From contig DATLOC010000053.1 in the NCBI GenBank assembly GCA_035536455.1, forward strand, positions 1-64,000: a stretch of DNA of 64,000 nt, in the 5' to 3' direction. The position numbers were made by a program, and so were the translations under genes. The notes below the pieces were generated by a model that was given only the letters and a program-made list of their open reading frames with translations, did not search any database and was not told where the DNA came from. The DNA comes from DASUNQ01 sp035536455 (lineage in GTDB: Bacteria; Acidobacteriota; Thermoanaerobaculia; Multivoradales; UBA5704). Positions 49,062 to 56,306 of the stretch are shown here, in pieces. How positions within the stretch are numbered: position 1 is the stretch's first letter; the number at the start of each line of letters is the position of its first letter.

Positions 49062-50981
49062 TCACTTGTAGCTCCTCCGGCTGGGCTCCACGAACTCGAA
49101 GGCGAGGGGCTCCTTGTGCAGCGCCGGCCGCCGCCCCTCGCCCTGCCACTCCCAGGCGGCGACGTAGGCGAAGCGGTCGTCGTCGCGCAGCGCCTCCCCC
49201 TCCGGCGTCTGGTGCTCCTCGCGGAAGTGGCCGCCGCACGACTCGTCGCGCTCGAGGGCGTCGAGGCACATCAGCTCGGCCAGCTCGAAGTAGTCGGCCA
49301 CCCGCCCGGCGCGCTCGAGCTCCTGGTTGAGCTCCTCGCCGCTCCCCTGGATTCGCACCTCCCGCCAGTAGCGCTCGCGCAGCGCCGCGATCTCCTCGCG
49401 CCCGGCGGCGAGGCCTTGGGCGGTGCGCGAGATGCCGCAGCGGTCCCAGACGATCCTGCCCAGCTCGCGGTGGAAGGAATCGACGCTGCGGCTCCCCTTG
49501 GCGGCGAGGAGCCGCTCGATCCGCCCGCGCGCCTCGGCCTCGGCCTCGGCGAAGGGCGCGCTCTCGGTCGAGAGCGGCTCGCCGAGCCGGCCCGCCAGGT
49601 CGTCGCCGATCGTGTAGGGGAGGACGAAGTAGCCGTCGGCCAGCCCCTGCATCAGCGCCGAGGCGCCGAGCCGGTTGGCGCCGTGGTCGGAGAAGTTCGC
49701 CTCGCCGAGGACGTAGAGCCCCGGCAGGTTGCTCATCAGGTTGTAGTCCACCCAGAGGCCGCCCATCGTGTAGTGCGGCGCCGGGTAGATGCGCATCGGC
49801 ACCTCGTAGGGGTCCTCGCCGGTGATTTTCTGGTACATCTCGAAGAGGTTCCCGTAGCGCTCCTCGATGGTGCGCCGGCCGAGGCGCTGGATGGAGCCGG
49901 CGAAGTCGAGGTAGACGCCGTTTTTCTGCGGCCCGACGCCGCGCCCCTCGTCCACCACCCGCTTGGCGTTGCGCGCCGCGACGTCGCGCGGCACCAGGTT
50001 GCCGAAGGCCGGGTAGCGGCGCTCCAGGTAGTAGTCGCGCTCGCTCTCGGGGATCTGGCTCGGCGGCCGGCTGTCGCCGGGCTGGAGCGGCACCCAGATC
50101 CGCCCGTCGTTGCGCAGCGACTCGCTCATCAGCGTCAGCTTCGACTGGTAGTCGCCGGAGGTCGGGATGCAGGTCGGGTGGATCTGGGTGAAGCAGGGGT
50201 TGGCGAAGTAGGCGCCCTTCCGGTGCGCGCGCCAGATGGCGGTGACGTTCGAGCCCTTGGCGTTGGTCGAGAGGTAGTAGACGTTGCTGTAGCCGCCGGT
50301 CGCCAGCACCACGGCGTGCCCGGCGTGCCGTTCGAGCGCGCCGGTCACGAGGTCGCGGGTGACCAGGCCGCGGGCGCGCCCGTCGCCGTCGACGACCAGC
50401 TCCAGCATCTCGCTGCGCGGCACCATCTCGACCCGCCCCGAGGCGATCTCTTTGCACAGCGCCTGGTAGGCGCCGAGGAGGAGCTGCTGCCCGGTCTGGC
50501 CGCGGGCGTAAAAGGTGCGCGCCACCTGCGCGCCGCCGAAGGAGCGGTTATCGAGCAGGCCCCCGTACTCGCGCGCGAAGGGGACGCCCTGCGCCACACA
50601 CTGGTCGATGATGTTGAGCGACAGCTCCGCCAGCCGGTAGACGTTCGCCTCGCGCGCCCGGAAGTCGCCCCCCTTGATCGTGTCGTAGAAGAGCCGGAAG
50701 ACGCTGTCGCCGTCGTTGTGGTAGTTCTTGGCGGCGTTGATCCCCCCCTGGGCGGCGATCGAGTGGGCGCGGCGCGGGCTGTCCTGGAAGCAGAAGCACT
50801 TCACGTGGTAGCCCAGCTCCGAGAGGCTCGCCGCGGCCGAGGCGCCGGCCAGCCCCGAGCCCACGACGAGCACCGTGAACCGCCGCTTGTTGTTCGGGTT
50901 GACCAGCCGCAGGTGGTCGCGGTGGCGGAGCCACTTGGTTTCGAGCGGCGGCCCCTGGGGGGCCTTGGCGTCGAGGACCAT
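49062..50981 (-). CDS. sdhA: Succinate dehydrogenase/fumarate reductase flavoprotein subunit
   Basis: The 639-residue protein has the FAD-binding motif VLVVGSGLAGASAAASLSEL near residue 40, the FAD-attachment histidine segment RRAHSIAAQGGINAAKNYHN, and active-site pieces HPTCIPTSGDYQSKL, MGGLWVDYNLMSNLPGLYV and GEANFSDHGANRLGASALMQ. Its sequence resembles the non-enterobacterial, Bacteroides/Bacillus-like (class B/C) type, which fits the single-subunit cytochrome encoded next. It oxidises succinate at the cytoplasmic face. It follows sdhC by 10 nt. Confidence 0.95.
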   Translation of the reverse strand: MVLDAKAPQGPPLETKWLRHRDHLRLVNPNNKRRFTVLVVGSGLAGASAAASLSELGYHVKCFCFQDSPRRAHSIAAQGGINAAKNYHNDGDSVFRLFYDTIKGGDFRAREANVYRLAELSLNIIDQCVAQGVPFAREYGGLLDNRSFGGAQVARTFYARGQTGQQLLLGAYQALCKEIASGRVEMVPRSEMLELVVDGDGRARGLVTRDLVTGALERHAGHAVVLATGGYSNVYYLSTNAKGSNVTAIWRAHRKGAYFANPCFTQIHPTCIPTSGDYQSKLTLMSESLRNDGRIWVPLQPGDSRPPSQIPESERDYYLERRYPAFGNLVPRDVAARNAKRVVDEGRGVGPQKNGVYLDFAGSIQRLGRRTIEERYGNLFEMYQKITGEDPYEVPMRIYPAPHYTMGGLWVDYNLMSNLPGLYVLGEANFSDHGANRLGASALMQGLADGYFVLPYTIGDDLAGRLGEPLSTESAPFAEAEAEARGRIERLLAAKGSRSVDSFHRELGRIVWDRCGISRTAQGLAAGREEIAALRERYWREVRIQGSGEELNQELERAGRVADYFELAELMCLDALERDESCGGHFREEHQTPEGEALRDDDRFAYVAAWEWQGEGRRPALHKEPLAFEFVEPSRRSYK

Positions 50982-50991
50982 GGCCGGGTTC

Positions 50992-51684
50992 CTAGGGGCC
51001 GCTCTGGAGCGTGATCAGCCCGCTCCAGACCGCCAGCGGGAAGGAGAGGTTGCCGAGCGTGATGAGCCAGGCGAAGGCGGCGGCGAACCAGCGTCGCCAG
51101 CGGTTGTAGCGCGGGTGGTTCCACCCCATCGTCTGGAACATGCTCCACAGCCCGTGGTAGAGGTGGAGCCCGAGCGCCACCTGCGCCGCGGCATAGAAGA
51201 GCGCCACCCACCAGACTCGCAGCCCGGTGACGACGTTGTGGTAGACCGCCCCGGGCATGAACCGCGGGTGGAGCGTGCCGGTCGTCAGGTGCAGCAGGTG
51301 GTAGACGATGAAGAGCAGCAGGATCACCCCGCCCCAGCGCATCGTCCGCGACGCGTAGCTCATCACCACCGCGTCGCGCTTCTCGTACCCGACCGGCCGG
51401 GCGGCGTAGCTCATCCGCGTCAGCGCCCAAGCCGACCAGACGTGCAGCACGACGGCCACGAGCAGCACCGCGCGCACGACCCAGAGCAGCCCCTCCGGCG
51501 GCACCAGCGGCGACCCGGCCTCACGGAGGAACCCCGCGTAGTCGTCGAGCTTCTGCGGCCCCTCGTAGAGCTTCAGGTTCCCCAGCATGTGCAGGAGGAC
51601 GTAGCCGAAGAGCACGATCCCGGAGACGGCCATCACCGCCTTCTTGCCGACGGCGGAGCTGGTGAGGTCGCGGAACCAGGACAT
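50992..51684 (-). CDS. sdhC: Succinate dehydrogenase cytochrome b558 subunit
   Basis: The 230-residue protein has five hydrophobic helices. Haem-ligand histidines lie in GYVLLHMLGNLKLY, LLVAVVLHVWSAWALT, FIVYHLLHLTTGTLHP and ALGLHLYHGLWSMFQTMGW, as in the diheme, single-subunit B. subtilis/Wolinella type. It anchors SdhA-SdhB and passes electrons to quinone. It starts at ATG 51684; a TAGGAT hexamer 11 bases upstream is a possible -10. Confidence 0.93.
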   Translation of the reverse strand: MSWFRDLTSSAVGKKAVMAVSGIVLFGYVLLHMLGNLKLYEGPQKLDDYAGFLREAGSPLVPPEGLLWVVRAVLLVAVVLHVWSAWALTRMSYAARPVGYEKRDAVVMSYASRTMRWGGVILLLFIVYHLLHLTTGTLHPRFMPGAVYHNVVTGLRVWWVALFYAAAQVALGLHLYHGLWSMFQTMGWNHPRYNRWRRWFAAAFAWLITLGNLSFPLAVWSGLITLQSGP

Positions 51685-51804
51685 GGGCGGGGCGTATCCT
51701 ATCCGCGGTACAGCGGCAGGCTAGTAGCGACCCATGGGCAAGTCACGAAAATGACGGATCAGAGACTCTCTCGGTTCCGCGGCCTTGGGGCGCGGATGCG
51801 AGTG

Positions 51805-51999
51805 TTAACGCCGACCGAAGGTCAGCGCCGCGTGAATGTCCTCGCGCTCCAGGTAGGGGTAAGCCTGCAGAATCTCCTCTTCGGAGTGCCCAACCGCGAG
51901 CAGGTCAAGGATGGTGTCCACCGTCACGCGAAGGCCACGGATGCAAGACTTCCCGCCCATGACGTTTGGGTCGAAGGTGACGCGGTCAAGCTCTTTCAT
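51805..51999 (-). CDS. DUF433 protein (antitoxin-like)
   Basis: The 64-residue protein starts at ATG 51999 with AAGGAGA upstream. The DUF433 pattern is clear: ITFDP-like DRVTFDPNVMGGKSCIRGLR, VTVDTILDLLAVGHSEEEIL and QAYPYLEREDIHAAL. DUF433 proteins often act as antitoxins to a PIN-like DUF5615 toxin encoded immediately downstream. Here the 120 bp downstream up to sdhC contain no such gene, so this is an orphan. The C-terminal end (LTFGRR) is slightly short for the family. Confidence 0.8.
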   Translation of the reverse strand: MKELDRVTFDPNVMGGKSCIRGLRVTVDTILDLLAVGHSEEEILQAYPYLEREDIHAALTFGRR

Positions 52000-52010
52000 A
52001 TTTCTCCTTG

Positions 52011-52460
52011 GTGGAGCATACTACCCGACGAGTTATCGCCTGCGATCCGTACGACTGCCGCCAAGTGCCAGCCTCCGACTCGGTAGAAAGCATAGGTATC
52101 GCGAACTTGGAACCAATCTCGATCGCTCAGCGAATCACCGCGACCATCGCGTGCGCTTGCTGGGGGAGTCTTGTCTTGAACGCCGGCATAATGGATCTAC
52201 ACCCCACGTGGCGTCGTTTCGTGCTCATACCTGTAATGGGCCTGCCACTACTGGCGCTTGCTGCAGCGTCCAGTCGTCCTCGACCACCTTCCGCTGCCAG
52301 CAGGATCCGCGTTGTCGCGGAGTGGCTTGTCTTCGGATTTGTAGGCGCCCCGGCCATCACGCTGTTCCTTACCTTTGCACTGGGCCTCGCCATCGCCGTG
52401 CTTGCCTCTCCGTTCGGTTTAGGTGAAATGGCCGCTAGAATCGTTCTCGGGAACCTTTAA
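52011..52460 (+). CDS. Small membrane protein, unknown function (lower-GC block)
   Basis: About 149 residues with a GTG (or the TTG just before it) as the only nearby starts and no clear ribosome site. Three hydrophobic helices lie near residues 41-60, 70-87 and 108-140 (VLIPVMGLPLLALAAAS and ITLFLTFALGLAIAVLAS). No family is recognised. The base composition is clearly less GC-rich than the flanking genome and matches the next gene, suggesting joint horizontal acquisition. Confidence 0.5.
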   Translation: MEHTTRRVIACDPYDCRQVPASDSVESIGIANLEPISIAQRITATIACACWGSLVLNAGIMDLHPTWRRFVLIPVMGLPLLALAAASSRPRPPSAASRIRVVAEWLVFGFVGAPAITLFLTFALGLAIAVLASPFGLGEMAARIVLGNL

Positions 52461-52537
52461 CCTCGGGCTGGCTACGGCAGCGGAACCCGGTTCGGTAAGA
52501 TGGCCACAGCTTCTCGCTTGCGCAGGGCCAGCACATT

Positions 52538-53395
52538 GTGACCGCTCTACCGAGGTTGGACCACGAGCGTATTCGGCATGTGCGCGATCTTTTCGATGTT
52601 TGGCATGACGGTCGGACAGTGCTGCAATCGAACCTCGAGCTGGTCGGGTCGGAGTTGGGTCGCTTAGCATCGATAGAAACGGCTGACGCCGATCGGCAGT
52701 CACGACTCAAGAGTGCCGTCTTCTATACCAGCTTTAGACTTAGCGAGGCCCTTTCACGTCTTTCCTTCATCCACTGGCTCAGGCAACAATTTCAGTCGAC
52801 AGATCCACATGATCTCTGGAGGATCTTCGCAGGACTTGCGGTCAAAGACTTTCACGTGGATGTGGCCTCGCTGATGGACTCCGTTGCCCCCGTGATCATA
52901 CTCACTGACAACCGCATAAAGTCTAAGGATCAAATCGGCTTACCTGGCTTCGCCGACATTCAGGCCGGAAGCCCACGGACGTATCGTACGCAGCTGAATC
53001 AGGACTTAGTCACTCTAGTTGACTCGGCAGAGGCTTGGTGGCCTTTCGTAAAGCGTGTGCGTGATCTCCTTACCCATCGCAGACATTCGCGCATAGTTTT
53101 TTGCTCGGCAGCGGACGGCTTTCTGGTTCAGGTCTACGATCCCGCGGATCAACCCATCATCACAAATTCCGCACTTGCAGCTCGACTCGGAACCAATGTG
53201 GCGGACTTCCTTCTGTACTCCTCATGGGTCATGGCTGAGATCGTCTTCTTCTTTGACCAGCTTGGCCGTCTTCTGGCTAACCGATTTCAGATCCCAGCTG
53301 ATGTTATGCAGAGCGGCGGGCGCGTGGGCGAGTGGCGCCCTTTTCTCAGCTCCCTCAATGATCTTCTAGAGCGGCTTCAGCAGCCGGCTCCTTGA
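52538..53395 (+). CDS. Uncharacterised protein with an R-x4-H (HEPN-like) motif
   Basis: The 285-residue mostly helical protein uses GTG at 52538. Near residues 173-183 it has VRVRDLLTHRRHS-like sequence containing R175-DLLT-H180, the Rx4-6H signature of HEPN RNases, preceded by a helix and followed by a strand (SRIVFCSAADGFLVQVYD). The N-terminal helices (FDVWHDGRTVLQSNLELVGS) are compatible with a HEPN four-helix bundle, but I cannot confirm the fold. No partner MNT or antitoxin gene is next to it. GC is much lower than the genome average, marking recent acquisition. HEPN proteins typically act in defence or toxin systems. Confidence 0.5.
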   Translation: MTALPRLDHERIRHVRDLFDVWHDGRTVLQSNLELVGSELGRLASIETADADRQSRLKSAVFYTSFRLSEALSRLSFIHWLRQQFQSTDPHDLWRIFAGLAVKDFHVDVASLMDSVAPVIILTDNRIKSKDQIGLPGFADIQAGSPRTYRTQLNQDLVTLVDSAEAWWPFVKRVRDLLTHRRHSRIVFCSAADGFLVQVYDPADQPIITNSALAARLGTNVADFLLYSSWVMAEIVFFFDQLGRLLANRFQIPADVMQSGGRVGEWRPFLSSLNDLLERLQQPAP

Positions 53396-53561
53396 CCGAT
53401 GCGGAAGCGCTTGATAGCGTAAGTTCGGCGTAGGCACTAGGAGACAGATTGGGCGAAGCCCGCCCGCCGTGAGGTAGCGCGCGGGCCAAAAACCTAAAGG
53501 CGGGCGCGACAGAGTTGATGGCTCTGCCGCGCCCTCGACCACACAAGGAGGTCTACTCTCC

Positions 53562-53933
53562 ATGCGCAGCCGTAAGAAGCAGTCTAGCAACCCTCCTCTG
53601 CCGGACCCGGCCGGTCCCCTGTTCGATCCTCCCGTCTATCCGCTGGCGCCGGAGCAGCAGCGGCTCTTCGAGCTGCACGAGGCGGAGGTGCGGTCGGCGG
53701 TCTCCGCTGTGCTGGAGGAGGCGGCGCGGGAGGAAGTAGTGAAGGATCGGCGCCGGCGGGCCGGCGCGGCGGGGCGGCGGGCCGGGATGATCTCCTCTCG
53801 CTGGCACGCGACGGGGGCGGCGCCTTACCTGCGGCTCTCCGGGCGCTGGCTCGGCGCCGCCGGGTTCGACTTGGGGCAGAGCTACGAGGTGGAGGTCGGC
53901 CCGGGGATGCTGGTGATTCGGGCGGTCCCCTAA
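53562..53933 (+). CDS. SymE-like toxin-family protein with N-terminal extension
   Basis: The 123-residue protein starts at ATG 53562 with AAGGAGG upstream. The C-terminal 40 residues (APYLRLSGRWLGAAGFDLGQ, SYEVEVGPGMLVIRAV) match the SymE/AbrB-like swapped-hairpin domain of type I toxins. The N-terminal 80 residues are Pro/Glu/Arg-rich and helical. E. coli SymE is repressed by an antisense RNA and cleaves RNA or compacts the nucleoid; an antisense RNA cannot be seen here. It precedes a DUF4258 gene by nine bases. Confidence 0.7.
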   Translation: MRSRKKQSSNPPLPDPAGPLFDPPVYPLAPEQQRLFELHEAEVRSAVSAVLEEAAREEVVKDRRRRAGAAGRRAGMISSRWHATGAAPYLRLSGRWLGAAGFDLGQSYEVEVGPGMLVIRAVP

Positions 53934-53942
53934 GCTGAGCGG

Positions 53943-54266
53943 ATGAGCCGAACGTTCGAGCGGGTTCTCGACTTGGTGTCGCGCCGCGAGGTCCGCGTTT
54001 CGGATCACGGGTACGATGAGCTGTCGGCGGATGGTATTCTGGTTCGCGAGGTCCTCGCCGGTATCTCGGAAGCCGAAGTCGTTGAAGACTACCCGGACTA
54101 TCCCAAAGGCCCCTGTGTCCTCGTTCTGCAGGCAGATGAGGCAGGAAGGCCCCTTCACGTCTTGTGGGGGGTCCCGATCGGGCAGTCTTCACCCGCGGTC
54201 GTGATTACCGCCTATAGACCGGACCCCCGGCGATGGACGGACGACTTCAAGCGCAGGAGAGTCTGA
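53943..54266 (+). CDS. DUF4258 protein, probable toxin
   Basis: The 107-residue protein starts at ATG 53943. The DUF4258 pattern is clear: VRVSDHGYDELSADGILVRE, VLAGISEAEVVEDYPDYPKG, PCVLVLQADEAGRPLHVLWG and VVITAYRPDPRRWTDDFKRR. These small proteins resemble RelE/ParE-like toxins and are commonly paired with a short downstream antitoxin. Here the stop overlaps the next start by one base (TGATG). Confidence 0.82.
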   Translation: MSRTFERVLDLVSRREVRVSDHGYDELSADGILVREVLAGISEAEVVEDYPDYPKGPCVLVLQADEAGRPLHVLWGVPIGQSSPAVVITAYRPDPRRWTDDFKRRRV

Positions 54267-54478
54267 TGGGAAAACGGCACCGGAAGCTCGTTCATGAGGG
54301 GGACTACGCGGCGGAGGTCGAGGTTGAGCTCATCGAGACGGATGAGGGATGGTCGCCGTACCTATCGCTCGAAGACGCTGAGAAGCTCGATTTGGTTCGC
54401 GAGGCGCTCCGGCGCGGTGATGTAGGCGGGGCGAGCAAGCTTGCCCGCGTCTATCGTCTCACGCCCGTCTCGGCCTGA
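54266..54478 (+). CDS. Probable antitoxin partner of the DUF4258 protein
   Basis: The 70-residue protein uses the ATG in the TGATG overlap. The sequence (KLVHEGDYAAEVEVELIETD, EGWSPYLSLEDAEKLDLVRE, ALRRGDVGGASKLARVYRLT) is of a type regularly found next to DUF4258 genes. It has a beta-rich N-terminal half and a helical, presumably toxin-binding, second half. Coupled translation supports a pair. No separate DNA-binding motif is obvious. Confidence 0.72.
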   Translation: MGKRHRKLVHEGDYAAEVEVELIETDEGWSPYLSLEDAEKLDLVREALRRGDVGGASKLARVYRLTPVSA

Positions 54479-54479
54479 T

Positions 54480-54657
54480 CGAGCGCGCCATCGCCGAGCT
54501 GTCCCGGGAGGACCTGAGCGCCTTCCTCAGGTGGTTCGAAGAGTTCGGCGCCGCCGTGTGGGACGTCCAGCTAGGAGGACGGCGCCGCCTGTTGGCTCCA
54601 AGGCCGAAAGAGGAGGCCTTGGCGGACCTCCGTGAGGGGCGGACCCGCCCGCTTTGA
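54480..54657 (+). pseudogene. N-terminally truncated antitoxin-like remnant
   Basis: One frame reads IERAIAELSREDLSAFLRWF, EEFGAAVWDVQ and ends ALADLREGRTRPL-stop. This is a widespread antitoxin-like pattern (L-x-Q/R-E-x-L-A-x-F-x-x-W-F-E-E-F). The frame has no ATG, GTG or TTG start, and the middle segment between WDVQ and ALADL is altered. It lies two bases after the previous stop. It is best read as a decayed antitoxin gene. Confidence 0.55.
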
Positions 54658-54731
54658 TTCCGGCGAATCGCGCCGTAACTTCCGAGAGGAGTGCGCTTTA
54701 GCGGCGACGAGAGGCGCCTTCGTGGGGCGCC

Positions 54732-55088
54732 GGTAGATTATCTCGGAGGGCTCGAGATAGATCCTGGCATGCCGGAGATAGATCTCGGTGCATAGGAGAT
54801 TCATTTCCGGGCCCCGCAGATAGATCTCCATGCATAGGAGTCTTATCTCCAGATGCCCAAGATAGATCTCCGTCTATGGGAGATCTATCTCGAGGTCTCA
54901 GAGATAAATCTCGGGGTCTCCAAGATGTTCCGGCGGAGGCTCGTGATCCGCCGTCAGACCTGGAGAGCCCCCAGCGGGACCTGAGGATGGTCGGGCCGGT
55001 GCCGAGGATATCGGCGCGAGGCTTGAGGATCTCGCCGCCGGCGCGGGAGATAGACCCCATGCATGGGAGATCTCCCGCGGCGGCTGAG
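54732..55088. repeat. 21-bp-period inverted tandem array 3
   Basis: Seventeen consecutive 21-bp windows from 54732 keep register. The best-conserved are GGAGATAGATCTCGGTGCAT (54774), GCAGATAGATCTCCATGCAT (54816) and CAAGATAGATCTCCGTCTAT (54858); each contains GAGAT/ATCTC dyads. Around 54858-54899 two units face each other (TAGATCTCCGTCTATGGGAG, then ATCTATCT). Later units (from 54921) are strongly diverged but keep phase with GAGGAT or GAGAT starts. Nothing gene-like is supported between 54658 and 55123 apart from trivially open frames. Confidence 0.8.
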
Positions 55089-55123
55089 ATTTTCCAGCCG
55101 GTGCCGGCCGTTCTTCTGTGCCC

Positions 55124-56193
55124 CTACGGCACCGGCGCCCCCTTGTCGTCGACGAAGATGTCGAAGACGCAGAAGAGGTTCGGGTCCGGGGGGACGACCA
55201 GACTGGCGTGGTTGGTCACCAGCAGGGCGCCGTTCTGGTCGTCGAAGGCGACGTTGGCGGGGTTCGCCCAGGGCATCGGGTCGGGCGAGCCGCCGGGGTT
55301 GGCGGCGGGACCGGAGTAGCGGGCCTCCTCGCTGCCGTCGGGGGCGAGGACGGAGACCTGGCTGGTGCCGGCGAGCGCCACGTAGAGCTTGCCCGACTTG
55401 CCGAAGGCGATGCCGTCGGGGCCGGGGAGGAAGCCGGGCGAAGGGTCGGGGAAGGGGTAGCGGTGGAACTCCTCGAGGTCGGCGGCGATCGGGGTGTCGA
55501 CCAGCGGCAGCCGGTAGACGACGCCGTCGAGGGTGCCGTTCTCGGCGGTGACCGTGACGTAGATCTTCTTGTCGTTGCGGTCGATGCGGATGCCGTTCAC
55601 CCCGAAGGGCACCGCCGGGTCGCCGGCCAGGCGCGGGTCGGCGAACCAGACCGCGGGCGCGCCGCCGCCGGGTGGCACGCGGTAGATCGTGGCCTGGAAG
55701 GAGTCGGTGACGTAGAGGGTTGCCGGCGTCGTCGAAGACCAGGTCGTTGAGGAGCGACGAGCCCGGCCCGCCGGGCGCGGGGAACGGGCCGGCGTAGACC
55801 GCCTGCGTGTTGGCGGGGTCGAGGGCGAGGGCGATGACGACGCCCATGAAGGGCTCGGGCGTGTAGAGCCGGCCGTCGGGCCCGAAGTTGCCGGGCGACA
55901 GCGCCTTCATCACCGACGGGCTCGGGTCCTGAAGGGTGACCGGGAAGGTGTTCACCAGAGCGCCGGTCTTGCGGTCGTAGGCCCAGATGGCGGACGGCGT
56001 GAAGATCCCGAAGTTGGCCGGGCCGGTCACGTAGACGCGGTTACCCTTGGTGGCGATGCCTTCGGGAAAGCCGGGGACCGCCGGCACGGTGGCGAAGACG
56101 ACGGAGTCGCCGAGCGGGCGCTCGGCGAGAAGCCGGGTAGGCGGCGAGCACCGCCAGCCCGCCGACGATGGCGAGACAGAGCTTCCTGTTCAT
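55124..56193 (-). pseudogene. Secreted SMP-30/NHL-type beta-propeller protein, two frameshifts
   Basis: From ATG 56193 (ribosome site GGAGG) the signal peptide MNRKLCLAIVGGLAVLAAY goes out of frame near 56140. A second frame then reads LAERPLGDSVVFATVPAVPG, FPEGIATKGNRVYVTGPANF, LNDLVFDDAGN until an extra base in the CCC/GGG run at 55717-55719. A third frame continues with LYVTDSFQATIYRVPPGGGA, FGVNGIRIDRNDKKIYVTVT, DGIAFGKSGKLYVALAGTSQ and ends at 55124. The combined product, about 355 residues, would be a secreted gluconolactonase/NHL-like propeller. Either it is a young pseudogene or the assembly has two indels. Confidence 0.78.
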
Positions 56194-56306
56194 GGGAATC
56201 CTCCCTGGAAGCTGAAAGTGCGGCGACCGCCCCCCGGCGGGACGGCTGTGAGGGAAATCGGCTGGCTGCAGCGTTCCTTAGCTCACACTCCTCAGAAAGG
56301 AACGCA

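Noticed and set aside
54571..55319. Open frames across array 3
   Set aside because: Same reason: a period divisible by three gives chance open frames; no starts with ribosome sites and no family match.
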